64,000 nucleotides of DNA. Source: Trichococcus patagoniensis (GTDB taxonomy: Bacteria > Bacillota > Bacilli > Lactobacillales > Aerococcaceae). The first letter of the stretch is position 1; the number at the start of each line of letters is the position of its first letter. Location of the stretch: positions 122,158 to 186,157 of the forward strand of contig NZ_QAOM01000006.1 of assembly GCF_003051085.1 (NCBI RefSeq), in the 5' to 3' direction. The position numbers were made by a program, and so were the translations under genes. Under the pieces are notes generated by a model, which had not been told where the DNA came from, did not search any database, and was given only the letters and a program-made list of their open reading frames with translations. This document shows positions 40,015 to 49,131 of this stretch, in pieces.

Positions 40015-40742
40015 GGCTTAGCTACCTCGAATTTGTACCCGAAGCCTCGGACCGTACGGATGTATTGCGGATTTTTGGTATCTTTTTCGATTTTTTCGCG
40101 GAGATGGCTGATGTGCACATCAACGATGCGCGTTTCTCCGGCATAATCAAAATTCCAGATTGCGTTCAACAACTGTTCCCGGCTCAAGATGCGATTGGCA
40201 CGCTTCGCCATGTAAAGCAACAACTCAAATTCTTTCGGCGTCACTTCAATGAGCTTTCCGGCTACATGAACTTCATACAATTGCGGGAAAATAGTGATCT
40301 CGCCCACTTCGATTTTTTCCGTTTCATCTTCGATCAAGTCTGGTTGAGTCACCGCAACCGGTTCTGCCGGAACCGGTTTGTTCGTCCTTCTTAAGATAGC
40401 TTTCATCCTGGCCAATACTTCGCGTGGGCTGAACGGCTTCGTCATATAGTCATCCGCACCCAACTCAAGTCCGATGATCTTCTCCAATTCATCATCCTTT
40501 GCTGTCAAAATCATGATCGGTGTATCAAATTTTTCCTGTCTCAGACGTTTACAGATATCCATTCCGTCCATTGACGGCAGCATCAGGTCCAAAATGATGA
40601 AATCAAAGGGATTCGAGATGGCCAAACGGTAGCCTTCCGCTCCGTCCGTGGCAGTTGTCACCTCGTAGCCGTCTTTTTCCAAGTTGAAAGCCAACAATGT
40701 AACGATGGATGGTTCATCATCCACTAGCAAAACTTTTTTCAT
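40011..40742 (-). CDS. phoP: Phosphate regulon response regulator PhoP
   Basis: 243 aa. Receiver with D9/D10, phospho-acceptor D52 (LDLMLPSMDG) and K102 (TKPFSPREVL). Linker of about 25 residues rich in Pro/Glu, then an OmpR-type winged helix (VTPKEFELLLYMAKR, RTVRGFGYKFE). Expected to bind the TTTACA repeats in front of both pstS genes. First gene of phoP-phoR. Confidence 0.95.
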   Translation of the reverse strand: MKKVLLVDDEPSIVTLLAFNLEKDGYEVTTATDGAEGYRLAISNPFDFIILDLMLPSMDGMDICKRLRQEKFDTPIMILTAKDDELEKIIGLELGADDYMTKPFSPREVLARMKAILRRTNKPVPAEPVAVTQPDLIEDETEKIEVGEITIFPQLYEVHVAGKLIEVTPKEFELLLYMAKRANRILSREQLLNAIWNFDYAGETRIVDVHISHLREKIEKDTKNPQYIRTVRGFGYKFEVAKP

Positions 40743-40853
40743 GTGTCCTCCTCTGACCGATTGGGGTCCAGGATGGCGAATGCCATCCCACGTATTTTAC
40801 GAATGTCCGTATTCTAAGCGCCTCAGCTTCCTGATTGACTCGCTTTCTGTTTT

Positions 40854-40882
40854 AGCATACTAAAAATGTTGGAAAACGGCAA
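40854..40882 (-). promoter_or_regulatory. Promoter of phoPR
   Basis: TTGCCG, 17-base spacer, TATGCT on the minus strand, about 110 bases upstream of phoP. No Pho box is seen here. Confidence 0.55.
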
Positions 40883-41049
40883 TTCGGATTTCACCGGGTA
40901 TTTTTTGTTTTTCAGATGAACTGGATCCAGGAAGTGCGCTGTATATATGATTTATTGCGGTTTTTGGAGATATATTCGAATTGGAAAATAATTAATGAAC
41001 CAGTGCGTTACAGTGTTCGCCGACGGAAATCTATGTTATCGAACCACAG

Positions 41050-41177
41050 CTCCGGTGAGGCGGCCATTCACCGGAGAACACAGTTAATGATCAGCGCGAA
41101 CTCCGGTGTAGCTGGTTTCATCGGAGTTCGGAATAAAAATGCCGGCTGAACTCCTGCGACTCCATCGTTCGCCGGAG
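41050..41177. repeat. Array of CTCCGG/CGGAG hairpins, locus 2
   Basis: In the 552-base gap between phoP and ftsX. Three hairpins of 27, 26 and 27 bases begin at 41050, 41101 and 41151 (steps 51 and 50), spacers 24 and 24. Arms: CTCCGGTGA/TCACCGGAG, CTCCGGTG/CATCGGAG and a more decayed CTCCTGCGA/TTCGCCGGAG. Lengths and period match the array at 14117-14245, and the spacers share AGTTAA...GAT...AGCG. No gene is seen elsewhere in the gap; 40883-41049 shows nothing else recognisable. Confidence 0.8.
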
Positions 41178-41224
41178 TTCAACGCTGAAAACTATGGGAA
41201 CCTATCCTCTCACTGCCGGGCGCA

Positions 41225-41267
41225 CCAAAAAAAACGGGACTGCCTCATAGTGAGGCAATCCCGTTTG
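41225..41267 (-). terminator. Terminator after ftsX
   Basis: AAACGGGATTGCCTCA and TGAGGCAGTCCCGTTT pair with one mismatch around a 3-base loop; eight T follow on the minus strand. Confidence 0.92.
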
Positions 41268-41294
41268 AATACAATCTATTCATTTTAAGCTCGA

Positions 41295-42182
41295 TTAAAC
41301 TTTCAGGAATCGGCGCATCGAGAATACGGAACCGAATGCTCCGATAAAGATGCCGATGCCCACCATCAAAAGGCTGATGTAGAGAAGGAAGGGATTCGGA
41401 GTCAAGAGCCCGAAGTTTGTACCGGCCAAGTAGTCTCCGCTCACATCAAAGATGAACCGGTAAAGGAAAACTAGGAAAGTTGTAGGGATCAAAGCCCCCA
41501 CCAAACCGATCAAAGCCCCTTCAATCAAGAAAGGCCATCTGATGAAGCTGTTTTTTGCACCCACCAAACGCATGATTTCGATCTCCGTGCTGCGGGAAAA
41601 GATGGTGATTCGGATCGTGTTGGAAATCAGGAATACGGCAACCAACAGCAAGCCGATGATGATGACAAGCCCGATCGTACGGATCGTTGCGATCGTCTCG
41701 AACAATTTATCCGCTGTGGCACCGCCGTATTCGACCTGAGTGACATACTGCATGGCGGATGCTGCTTCAGCTACCGCTTTCGTCTGCTCCGGAGCCGTCG
41801 TATTCAGGACGTAAGCATCATACAACGGATTGGCATCCCCACCGAACAGGTCGAACTCATCGCCGTAGCTGCCGATGATCTTATCCAATTCCTCGTCCTT
41901 GCTTGAGAAAGTGATGGATTCCACATTGGCGATGTTCTCCAGTTCTGTCTTCAAAACTTCCTGTGCGGCCGGATCAGCCGCTAGGTCGATGTAAACTTTT
42001 ACACTCACATCATTTTCGACGTCAGAAGCCAATTTGTTCACGTTCAAGAGAATGCCGGTAAAGGATCCCACAAGCAGCAAGGTCAGCGCCACCGCACTGA
42101 TCGAGGCTATCGACATCCAACCATTCCGAAACAGGCTTTTGAACGCATCTCTTATGTGTCTCATAAATGTTCTAAATTTCAT
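41295..42182 (-). CDS. ftsX: Cell-division ABC transporter permease FtsX
   Basis: 295 aa with an N-terminal helix (about 23-45), a large extracellular loop (about 46-165) and three further helices (about 170-195, 220-250, 265-290), the FtsX topology. Key segments NGWMSIASISAVALTLLL and SRSTEIEIMRLVGAKNSFI (coupling loop EIEIMRLVGA). With FtsE it activates peptidoglycan hydrolases of the PcsB/CwlO type at the division site. The start is ATG 42182, overlapping ftsE by 11 bases, with AAGGAGA ahead; longer frames lie inside ftsE. Confidence 0.95.
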   Translation of the reverse strand: MKFRTFMRHIRDAFKSLFRNGWMSIASISAVALTLLLVGSFTGILLNVNKLASDVENDVSVKVYIDLAADPAAQEVLKTELENIANVESITFSSKDEELDKIIGSYGDEFDLFGGDANPLYDAYVLNTTAPEQTKAVAEAASAMQYVTQVEYGGATADKLFETIATIRTIGLVIIIGLLLVAVFLISNTIRITIFSRSTEIEIMRLVGAKNSFIRWPFLIEGALIGLVGALIPTTFLVFLYRFIFDVSGDYLAGTNFGLLTPNPFLLYISLLMVGIGIFIGAFGSVFSMRRFLKV

Positions 42183-42858
42183 ATCCATATTCTCCTTCTT
42201 GTTGATCTCGGACAATACGGCCATTCTCTATTGCTAATACACGGTGCTTGATGTCATTAACGATTTGGCTGTTATGGGTTGCCATCAGAATTGTCGTCCC
42301 TTGGTTATTGATTTCTTCCAGAATGCGCATGATTTCCATCGACGTATCCGGATCCAAGTTACCTGTCGGCTCATCCGCAATCAGGACGCCTGGCATGTTC
42401 GCAATCGCACGCGCAATCGCAATCCGTTGCTGTTCACCGCCGGAAAGTTCATTCGGGAACATCCGGACTTTATGCTTCAGGCCAACCAAATCAAGCACTT
42501 CCAATACGCGCTTCTGGATGACTTTTGGACTTTTTTCGACTACTTCCATCGCGTAGGCGATGTTTTCGTATACGGTCAGTTTAGGTAATAGTTTGAAATC
42601 CTGAAAGACTACGCCCACAAAACGACGCAACAATGGGATTTCCTTTTCCTTCATGGTCGTTAAATTATATTTGCCTACTTGAACTGTTCCTGAGGATGGT
42701 TTTACTTCGCGGTACATCATTTTGACAAAGGTTGATTTGCCGGCTCCACTGGGGCCTACAATATACACAAATTCCCCTTGCTCGATCTTCACGCTCAGAT
42801 TATTGACCGCCGTAATGCCGTTGTTGTATTTCTTAGAGACATTCAGCATTTCAATCAT
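42172..42858 (-). CDS. ftsE: Cell-division ATP-binding protein FtsE
   Basis: 228-aa ABC ATPase: Walker A GPSGAGKS, LSGGEQQRIAIARAIA, VLIADEPTGNLDP, and THNSQIV switch. Start chosen at ATG 42858 (MIEMLNVSKKY), with AGGTGA 4-5 bases upstream; a longer frame reaches 42918. Normally co-transcribed with prfB in Bacillus relatives; here a tnpB element separates them and ftsE has a promoter-like sequence of its own. Confidence 0.95.
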   Translation of the reverse strand: MIEMLNVSKKYNNGITAVNNLSVKIEQGEFVYIVGPSGAGKSTFVKMMYREVKPSSGTVQVGKYNLTTMKEKEIPLLRRFVGVVFQDFKLLPKLTVYENIAYAMEVVEKSPKVIQKRVLEVLDLVGLKHKVRMFPNELSGGEQQRIAIARAIANMPGVLIADEPTGNLDPDTSMEIMRILEEINNQGTTILMATHNSQIVNDIKHRVLAIENGRIVRDQQEGEYGYEI

Positions 42859-42930
42859 TTTATCACCTGTCTTTTCTTTTTTTCCTTGCTGCCGCTCTGA
42901 AAGCTTCAGAGGCCGCAAGAATGCTTCCCT

Positions 42931-42958
42931 ATTATAGCACGTTGTGTAAGTATGTCTG
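42931..42958 (-). promoter_or_regulatory. Candidate promoter of ftsEX
   Basis: CAGACA, a 16-base spacer and a perfect TATAAT on the minus strand, 75 bases upstream of ftsE and between the gene and the tnpB element. Confidence 0.6.
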
Positions 42959-42984
42959 TTTTAGTTTCTTTACAAGTATGTGTC

Positions 42985-43200
42985 AATAGTTTCTCGGGGA
43001 CTGCTCGGTCCTAAATGACCAGAGCTTCTGGGAACAGAGCATACTTGACAGTCAGTTTTTCTGACTATCAGCGGTTTCTCCTATGAACCAAGGCTTACTG
43101 CTCATGTGAGCAGACTGTCCCGTACCTTTGCCTTTTGACGTCAGGCGAACGCTTTGTTCAAGATGTTGATGCTGGCATTGATGTCCCGGTCGTGATGGGT
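42985..43200 (-). ncRNA. Probable TnpB guide RNA (omega-RNA/reRNA)
   Basis: TnpB nucleases use an RNA copied from the 3' end of tnpB through the right end of the element. Here that region has closely packed stems on the minus strand: CTGCTC/GAGCAG, AGTCAG/CTGACT and GGTC/GACC nested in CTCTGG/CCGAG-type pairs. The guide would be the first bases beyond the element's right end, towards ftsE. The region is inferred from family knowledge; ends are approximate. Confidence 0.45.
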
Positions 43201-44283
43201 TCCGCAATGTGGGCAGACGAAGGCACGGATGTGCAGGGGTTTCTTCCCCGTATTTTCACCACAAGCGGAACAGATTTGACTGGTGTATTGTGGAGCGACC
43301 AGAATCAATTCTTTACCGTACCAATCGCATTTGTAGGTCAGAATGGACTTGATTTTCGCCCAGGCAGAGTCAGCGATCGAACGTGAAAGATGATGATTCT
43401 GCAGAAGATTCTTGGTTTTCAAATCTTCCATGACGATGGTGTCAAAGCCTTTGACTAGTTTGGTTGTGTACTGCTGAAGGTAGTTTTCGCGTTGGTTGGC
43501 AATTTTTTTGTTGATGCGCGCCACTTGCTGCTTTGCTTTCTGAACATTCTTGAAATCCGAAAGTTCGAGTTCGACGCCGGCTTTCCGGGCCTCTTCCATT
43601 TTTGTTTTGGCCTGCAAACGACGACGCGCAAGTTTGCGTTCCCAGATGCGCCGCTTTTTGGCCATGGCGCGTTCAAATTGTTTGTTTTTGAGTTTGTATC
43701 CGTCGGATTGGCTGACCAAATCCGTTAAGCCTAAGTCCAGGCCTACTTGTTTGCCGGTTTTAGCCCATGAGTTCGGTTCGTGTTCGACTTGAATCGTCGC
43801 GGAATAAACACCCGTCGGTTCTTTTCGGATCACGGCACTCTTGATTTTTCCCTGAATGCGTTCCAAGCCATAGGCTTTCACCAAGCCTAGTTTAGGCAGC
43901 TTGATCCAGTGGTTGTCCACCACCTGGATATTGTTGTTGATGCCCTTCGACTTGTAGCTGTTGTGTGGCCGTTTGCGGCTTTCGAAATTGGGTTTATCGT
44001 TCTGCCCTTTGAAAAAGCGTTGGTAGGCTTGATCCAGATCGGCAATGGCATACTCCAAGCAAGTGCTTTCGGCTAGTTTCAAAAACGGGAATTCCGATTT
44101 CAATCCCTTTAAGCAGTATATCATTGCGAATTTCCCGAGATACTTGCCGCCGTACGTATAACGCGTCTGCTGCATGGCCAACATTTGATTTTTGACGAAG
44201 CGACGGAGATTGAGATTGATGTCAATTTGATCCTTCTGGTTTTCGGAAGGTATCAGTTTGATTTTGATGCCTTTCAGTTTCAT
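43141..44283 (-). CDS. tnpB: TnpB RNA-guided nuclease of an IS200/IS605-type element
   Basis: 380 aa, full length for TnpB. N-terminal wedge-like domain (KGIKIKLIPSENQKDQI segment), helical middle, and a split RuvC domain with all three acids: D183 in VGLDLGLTD, E286 in IVMEDLK and D366 in DRDINASIN. A zinc finger lies between (C338, C341, C357, C360). The gene therefore looks intact and able to encode an active ancestor-of-Cas12 nuclease. Start ATG 44283 follows GGAGGTG. It lies in the same orientation as the flanking prfB and ftsE. TnpA is absent, so mobility would need help in trans. Confidence 0.95.
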   Translation of the reverse strand: MKLKGIKIKLIPSENQKDQIDINLNLRRFVKNQMLAMQQTRYTYGGKYLGKFAMIYCLKGLKSEFPFLKLAESTCLEYAIADLDQAYQRFFKGQNDKPNFESRKRPHNSYKSKGINNNIQVVDNHWIKLPKLGLVKAYGLERIQGKIKSAVIRKEPTGVYSATIQVEHEPNSWAKTGKQVGLDLGLTDLVSQSDGYKLKNKQFERAMAKKRRIWERKLARRRLQAKTKMEEARKAGVELELSDFKNVQKAKQQVARINKKIANQRENYLQQYTTKLVKGFDTIVMEDLKTKNLLQNHHLSRSIADSAWAKIKSILTYKCDWYGKELILVAPQYTSQICSACGENTGKKPLHIRAFVCPHCGTHHDRDINASINILNKAFA

Positions 44284-44332
44284 ATCAACACCTCCACATA
44301 GATTATACTGCTGCAAGATGTGTATGTAAATT

Positions 44333-44349
44333 TTGGCTCAAAGAGCCAA
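44333..44349 (-). other. Palindrome at the left side of the tnpB element
   Basis: TTGGCTC, loop AAA, GAGCCAA: a 7-base perfect stem 50 bases upstream of tnpB. Subterminal hairpins like this are recognised by the TnpA transposase at IS200/IS605 ends. Confidence 0.5.
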
Positions 44350-44462
44350 TGGGCTTTCATCTAGGTTCTGAAGAAGCGAGTTTTTCGCCCAATTATCAGA
44401 AATCCAGCTGAATCCTCACTATTCCTGTTCATGTCTGGCCATTTTCCATTTCGTTGCGGATC

Positions 44463-45579
44463 TTACAGTTCTTCCTGATCCATCGTCATTTTCAGATAGG
44501 CATCGATGAAGGCGTCCAGATCCCCGTCCATGACGGCCTGTACGTTACCCGTTTCGTAACTGCTTCGGTGGTCTTTGACCATGGAATAGGGATGGAACAC
44601 GTAAGAACGGATCTGCGAACCCCAACCGATTTCCTTTTGTTCCCCGCGGATCGCGGCCAGTTCTCTTTCACGCTCTTCCTCCTGCAGTTGATACAGTTTT
44701 GCCTTCAGCATCCCCATAGCGGTGTCCCTGTTCTGGAATTGGGAACGTTGCGCCTGGCTCGCCACAACAACGCCGGTCGGGATATGCGTAATCCGGATGG
44801 CTGAGGATGTTTTGTTGATGTGCTGTCCGCCTGCTCCGCTGGCGCGGTACGTGTCCACACGGATGTCATCCGGATTCACTTCTATCTCCGTATCGTCCGC
44901 AGCTATCTCCGGCATCACGTCGATCGAACAAAAAGAGGTGTGTCGTCTTCCAGCCGAGTCGAATGGCGAAATGCGGACCAAACGGTGCACGCCCCTTTCC
45001 GAACGCAAGTAGCCATAGGCGTTCAATCCTTTGATGAGGATCGTTACGCTCTTGATTCCGGCTTCATCCCCGCTTTGATAGTCCAGCGTCTCCACGTCGA
45101 AGCCTTTTTTATCGGCCCAACGTGTGTACATGCGGAAAAGCATGCTTCCCCAATCCTGGGATTCCGTTCCGCCGGCACCCGGGTGGATTTCCAAAATGGC
45201 GTTGGATTTGTCGTGCGGTCCGTTCAACAGCATCGTCAATTCATATTTTTCCAGTGCTTCTGTAAATTCAGTCGTTTTTTCGGTCAATTCTTCCAGGTAT
45301 TCCGGATCTTCATCTTCCTTCACCATTTCATACAAGACTTCAAGGTCTTCATACTGCGCTTCCAAACTCTTGAACGTATTGTAGACTACTTTCAGTTGGT
45401 TCGATTGGTTGATGACTTCCTGTGCCGCTTCGGCATTGTTCCAGAACTCAGGATCCAGCATGCGATCGTCGAATTCCGCAATATCCGTTTCCAGGCCATC
45501 TAAGTCAAAGAGACCTCCTGAAGCTTGAGATTTTTGTTTCTGAACTTTCCAATATTGCTTTGATTTCACTTAATTCCAT
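44463..45579 (-). CDS. prfB: Peptide chain release factor 2, with programmed +1 frameshift
   Basis: RF2, terminates translation at UGA and UAA. The gene is in two frames: ATG 45579 opens 24 codons (MELSEIKAI... to SSFRRSL) ending at CTT followed by an in-frame TGA (45507-45505); a +1 shift continues as DLDGLETD to 44463, 371 aa in all. The SPF anticodon-like tripeptide (RISPFDS) and the GGQ motif ([11 protein letters not shown]) are present. Start RBS is AGGAGG. The second frame alone is open to 45569, but that start is not used. Confidence 0.97.
45504..45519 (-). promoter_or_regulatory. RF2 autoregulatory frameshift site
   Basis: Minus strand AGGAGGT-CT-CTTTGAC: a Shine-Dalgarno-like AGGAGG 3 bases upstream of CTT TGA C. 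Low RF2 lets ribosomes slip +1 and make full-length RF2. The element is complete and close to optimal. Confidence 0.95.
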
Positions 45580-45612
45580 TTGATTTCCTCCTAGATTCGA
45601 CAAAAGAAGGAT

Positions 45613-45653
45613 GGGTCGGGATAAAAACAAGCTACTGTTTTTTATCCCGACCC
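45613..45653 (-). other. 15-bp perfect stem-loop between secA and prfB
   Basis: GGGTCGGGATAAAAA and TTTTTATCCCGACCC around an 11-base loop. No T run follows on the minus strand, so it is a weak or non-classical terminator, or an mRNA-stabilising hairpin. Confidence 0.6.
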
Positions 45654-45736
45654 TCCTCGATTGGCGTTGTATCCGATTAGTGTGTGTTTGACTCGGTTTT
45701 GCTGGTTGAAGTTTGGATTGCTTGAATCGTTCCCGG

Positions 45737-48286
45737 TTATTCTTCGGTAGGCGACTCTTGTTTTTCTGCTGCGTCAGCCGCTTGTTTGGCTTTTTGAATT
45801 TCCATCAGTTTTTGCATTCTCATTGCGGCGATCTGGGCTCTGCGCGCTTGTTCCTGTTGCTCCGTTTGGGAAGCGACTGTCTCACGCGTCGGCATGATGT
45901 TCGAGCCTTGTCCCACTGATTGGCGTTGCAGATTTTGGCGGATTTCAGATTTCATCACGATACGGGTAACGTCATAGTCGATGGTGGCAATCATTTCTTG
46001 GAAACGATCATAGCCTTCGGTTTGGTACTCGGTCAATGGATTATTCTGTGCGTATGAACGCAAGCCGATTCCTTGGCGAAGCTCATCCATATTGTCGATA
46101 TGGTCGGTCCATTTGCTGTCCACGACACGCAGAATGACGACTTTTTCAAACTCCAATATTTGTTCCGGGCTCAGTTGCGCCTCTTTTGTCTTGTAGACTT
46201 CCATTGCGCGTTCCACCAAGTATTCCTCGATTTCATGCGCCGTCTTTCCTTCCAGATCGGCCAAACTGATGCTGTCGGGATGCACAAGGGCAGCTCCGGC
46301 AAAATCGCGGATCCCCTGCAGATTCCAAGTTGTCTTTTCACCGATGGTATGCGTTTCGACCACACGCGCAATCGCACGTTTGATCATGGCTGTTGCGACA
46401 AACTTCAGCGATTCGGTTTCATTGATGACTTCCAGTCGCTGTCCATAAATGATTTCACGTTGTTCGCGCATGACTTCGTCGTATTCCAGTACGTTTTTAC
46501 GGGTATCGTAGTTGTTTCCTTCCACTCGTTTCTGGGCGGATTCCACTTGTTTGGAAAGCATTTTGCTTTGGATGACCACGTCTTCTGCTTCATCATCCAA
46601 ATTCAATTTGCTCCAGACTTGCTGGATGCGTTCCGATCCGAAGCGTCTCATCAAGTCGTCTTCCAATGACAGGTAAAATTGCGTTTCGCCGGGATCCCCT
46701 TGACGGCCGGAACGTCCACGCAGTTGGTTGTCGATCCGGCGTGACTCATGGCGTTCGGTGCCGATTACGCAAAGACCGCCTAATTCCTTGACGCCTTTAC
46801 CCAGCTTGATGTCGGTACCACGGCCGGCCATGTTGGTGGCGATTGTGACGGCTCCGGGTTGGCCGGCTCCGATGATGATTTCTGCTTCCCGGAAATGGTT
46901 TTTGGCATTCAACACTTGGTGCGGAATTTTTTCTTGGCTCAGCATGTGCGAAAGCAGTTCGGAGGTTTCCACGGCTACGGTACCGACAAGGATCGGCTGC
47001 CCTTTCGCATGACGCTCATTGATATCGCCGACAACAGCCCTGAATTTGCTCTTCAAGGACGGATACAACAGATCCGGATAGTCATTACGGACAATCGGTC
47101 TGTTTGTAGGGATCGAGATGACGTTCATGTTGTAGATTTCCCGGAATTCTTCTTCTTCCGTTTTCGCCGTACCGGTCATACCGGACAGTTTTTTGTACAT
47201 ACGGAAATAGTTCTGGAAAGTGATGGTAGCCATCGTTTTCGATTCATTTTCGATTTCAACGTTCTCTTTCGCTTCGATGGCTTGGTGAAGTCCGTCCGAG
47301 TAACGGCGGCCTTCCATGATCCGGCCAGTGAATTGGTCAACGATTTTTACTTTTCCGTCTTCCACTACGTAATCGATATCCACAATCATGATGAAGTTCG
47401 CGCGCAAAGCTTGATCCAAATGATGCACCAAGCGGGTATTATCCACATCGTACAAGTTCGGCAAATGGAATGTTTTTTCGGCTTTTTCGATGCCTTCATC
47501 CGTCAATGCGATTGATTTGGATGTCAAATCGATCGTATAATCTTCATTCTCTTTCAATCCTTTGATGAAGAAATCGGCTCGGTTATAGAGTGCTGTCGAT
47601 TTTTCGGCTTGTCCGGAAATGATCAACGGTGTACGGGCTTCATCAATCAAGATTGAGTCGACCTCATCGACGACCGCAAAGTTCAACGGGCGCTGCACCA
47701 TTTGATTTTTGTAGACGACCATATTGTCCCGCAAATAATCGAAGCCCAATTCATTGTTGGTGCTGTAAGTGATGTCGCAGTTATAGGATTCTCTTTTTTC
47801 TTCAGAAGACTTGCCGTTTGTGTTCAAGCCTACAGTCAACCCCAGGAAGCGGTACAGTTCACCCATCTCAACAGCATCGCGGCTTGCCAGGTATTCATTG
47901 ACGGTGACAACGTGGACGCCTTCGCCCGATAAGGCGTTCAGGTAAACCGGCATTGTTGCAGTCAAGGTTTTACCTTCACCGGTCTTCATTTCGGCGATAT
48001 TGCCTTTATGCAGGGTGATCCCCCCCATAATCTGCACTTTGTAAGGATACAGCCCCAAGACGCGTTTTGCGCCTTCTCGGACTACCGCAAAAGCTTCAGG
48101 CAGCAGGTCATCCAAAGACTCCCCTTTTTTATAGCGTTCTTTATAGGATTCGGTCAGTTCGCGCAATTCTTCATCATCCAAAGCGGCCATTCGATCCGCG
48201 TAGGAGATGACCTTATCCGCTACTCCTTCCAAGGAACGTAGCTCTTTCTTATCATTCTCGATGAGTTTCTTTAAAAAGTTGGCCAT
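45737..48286 (-). CDS. secA: Preprotein translocase ATPase SecA
   Basis: Motor of the Sec export pathway, 849 aa. DEAD motor with Walker [12 protein letters not shown] (about 100-110), [35 protein letters not shown] and [11 protein letters not shown]. It ends in a Gln/Lys/Ala-rich tail ([14 protein letters not shown]) and lacks the C-terminal CxCxSG zinc motif of Bacillus and proteobacterial SecA. ATG 48286 has AGGAGA ahead. Only SecA1 is seen; no accessory Sec genes are near. Confidence 0.97.
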   Translation of the reverse strand: MANFLKKLIENDKKELRSLEGVADKVISYADRMAALDDEELRELTESYKERYKKGESLDDLLPEAFAVVREGAKRVLGLYPYKVQIMGGITLHKGNIAEMKTGEGKTLTATMPVYLNALSGEGVHVVTVNEYLASRDAVEMGELYRFLGLTVGLNTNGKSSEEKRESYNCDITYSTNNELGFDYLRDNMVVYKNQMVQRPLNFAVVDEVDSILIDEARTPLIISGQAEKSTALYNRADFFIKGLKENEDYTIDLTSKSIALTDEGIEKAEKTFHLPNLYDVDNTRLVHHLDQALRANFIMIVDIDYVVEDGKVKIVDQFTGRIMEGRRYSDGLHQAIEAKENVEIENESKTMATITFQNYFRMYKKLSGMTGTAKTEEEEFREIYNMNVISIPTNRPIVRNDYPDLLYPSLKSKFRAVVGDINERHAKGQPILVGTVAVETSELLSHMLSQEKIPHQVLNAKNHFREAEIIIGAGQPGAVTIATNMAGRGTDIKLGKGVKELGGLCVIGTERHESRRIDNQLRGRSGRQGDPGETQFYLSLEDDLMRRFGSERIQQVWSKLNLDDEAEDVVIQSKMLSKQVESAQKRVEGNNYDTRKNVLEYDEVMREQREIIYGQRLEVINETESLKFVATAMIKRAIARVVETHTIGEKTTWNLQGIRDFAGAALVHPDSISLADLEGKTAHEIEEYLVERAMEVYKTKEAQLSPEQILEFEKVVILRVVDSKWTDHIDNMDELRQGIGLRSYAQNNPLTEYQTEGYDRFQEMIATIDYDVTRIVMKSEIRQNLQRQSVGQGSNIMPTRETVASQTEQQEQARRAQIAAMRMQKLMEIQKAKQAADAAEKQESPTEE

Positions 48287-48397
48287 TCTATATCTCCTCT
48301 TGCTGTCTGATTTCGTTCCAGCAATCATTTTCACTGGGTATGCGTTCGTGTATAAGTCGTTCGTTGCTGCTGCAAAAATAATTCTTTTATCTCTACT

Positions 48398-48426
48398 ATT
48401 CTATCATTACTTTTAATTAATGTGAA
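48398..48426 (-). promoter_or_regulatory. Promoter of secA
   Basis: TTCACA, 17-base spacer, TGATAGAAT (extended -10) on the minus strand; one mismatch in each hexamer. Confidence 0.7.
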
Positions 48427-48439
48427 CTACTCGCCATCA

Positions 48440-48475
48440 ACAAAAAGCCCCCCGCCGTTTATTATGGGCGGGGGA
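48440..48475 (-). terminator. Terminator after hpf
   Basis: CCCCCGCC and GGCGGGGGG arms, 9-base loop, T run on the minus strand. Confidence 0.9.
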
Positions 48476-48489
48476 CGTTATTTTCGGAT

Positions 48490-49047
48490 TTAGTCAGTTT
48501 CGATCAGACCGAATTTGCCGTCTTTTCGGCGGTACACGATACTTGTGCCGTTCGTTTCAGCATCTTCGAAGATAAAGAAGTTGTGTCCAAGCATATTCAT
48601 CTGCAATACAGCTTCTTCACTGTCCATCGGTTTGAGGGAAAGACGTTTCGTACGGACGATTTCAAGCGCATTTTCGTCGGCTTCGATATTTTCTTCGATC
48701 AGATTCGGCTCGTTACCGATATCAAATCCTCTCTCTCTGGATTTGCGGTGAATCTTCGTCTTGTACTTACGGACTTGGCGTTCAAGTTTGTCCACGACCA
48801 AATCGATGCTTCCGTATAGATCGTTGGAAGTCTCTTCGGCTCTTAAAACCAGGAAAGGTAGCGGAACCGTAACTTCCACCTTAGCAGATTTTTCGGCTGG
48901 GAATGGATATACTTTCAAGTTGACATGCGCAGTTGTTTCAGGCACGTTGCTAAAGTATTTTTCCAGTCTGCCTAATTTTTTCTCGGCGTAGCTGCGGATC
49001 GGTTCTGTAACCTCAATATTTTCTCCTCGGACATTATACTTAAACAT
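48490..49047 (-). CDS. hpf: Ribosome hibernation-promoting factor, long form
   Basis: 185 aa. N-terminal HPF/YfiA domain (FKYNVRGENIEVTEPIRSYAEKKL, key residues RGENIEVT) that binds the 30S decoding centre, a basic linker, and a C-terminal dimerisation domain (IVRTKRLSLKPMDSEEAVLQMN, key residues KPMDSEEA) that joins two ribosomes into 100S. Long HPF is the Firmicutes form. ATG 49047 follows AGGAGAG; the frame upstream is rejected. It sits between comFC and secA as in Bacillus and Enterococcus, with its own strong promoter. Confidence 0.96.
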   Translation of the reverse strand: MFKYNVRGENIEVTEPIRSYAEKKLGRLEKYFSNVPETTAHVNLKVYPFPAEKSAKVEVTVPLPFLVLRAEETSNDLYGSIDLVVDKLERQVRKYKTKIHRKSRERGFDIGNEPNLIEENIEADENALEIVRTKRLSLKPMDSEEAVLQMNMLGHNFFIFEDAETNGTSIVYRRKDGKFGLIETD

Positions 49048-49131
49048 AGCACTCTCTCCTTTCGTCTGACGCATCGTCAGATAAAGACAACCCTCACCTA
49101 TGGACCACTCATAGGGGATTTCTTTAACTTC

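Larger units (their letters stand above)
42960..44360 (-). mobile_element. IS200/IS605-type element with tnpB only
   Basis: The segment between prfB and ftsE contains tnpB without a Y1 transposase (tnpA) gene, as in IS1341-like elements or solo TnpB loci. The left side carries the palindrome TTGGCTC-AAA-GAGCCAA (44333-44349); the right side is rich in stems (42990-43140). There are no terminal inverted repeats and no target duplication, as expected for this family. The exact ends are not determined; boundaries here are estimates. Confidence 0.7.
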
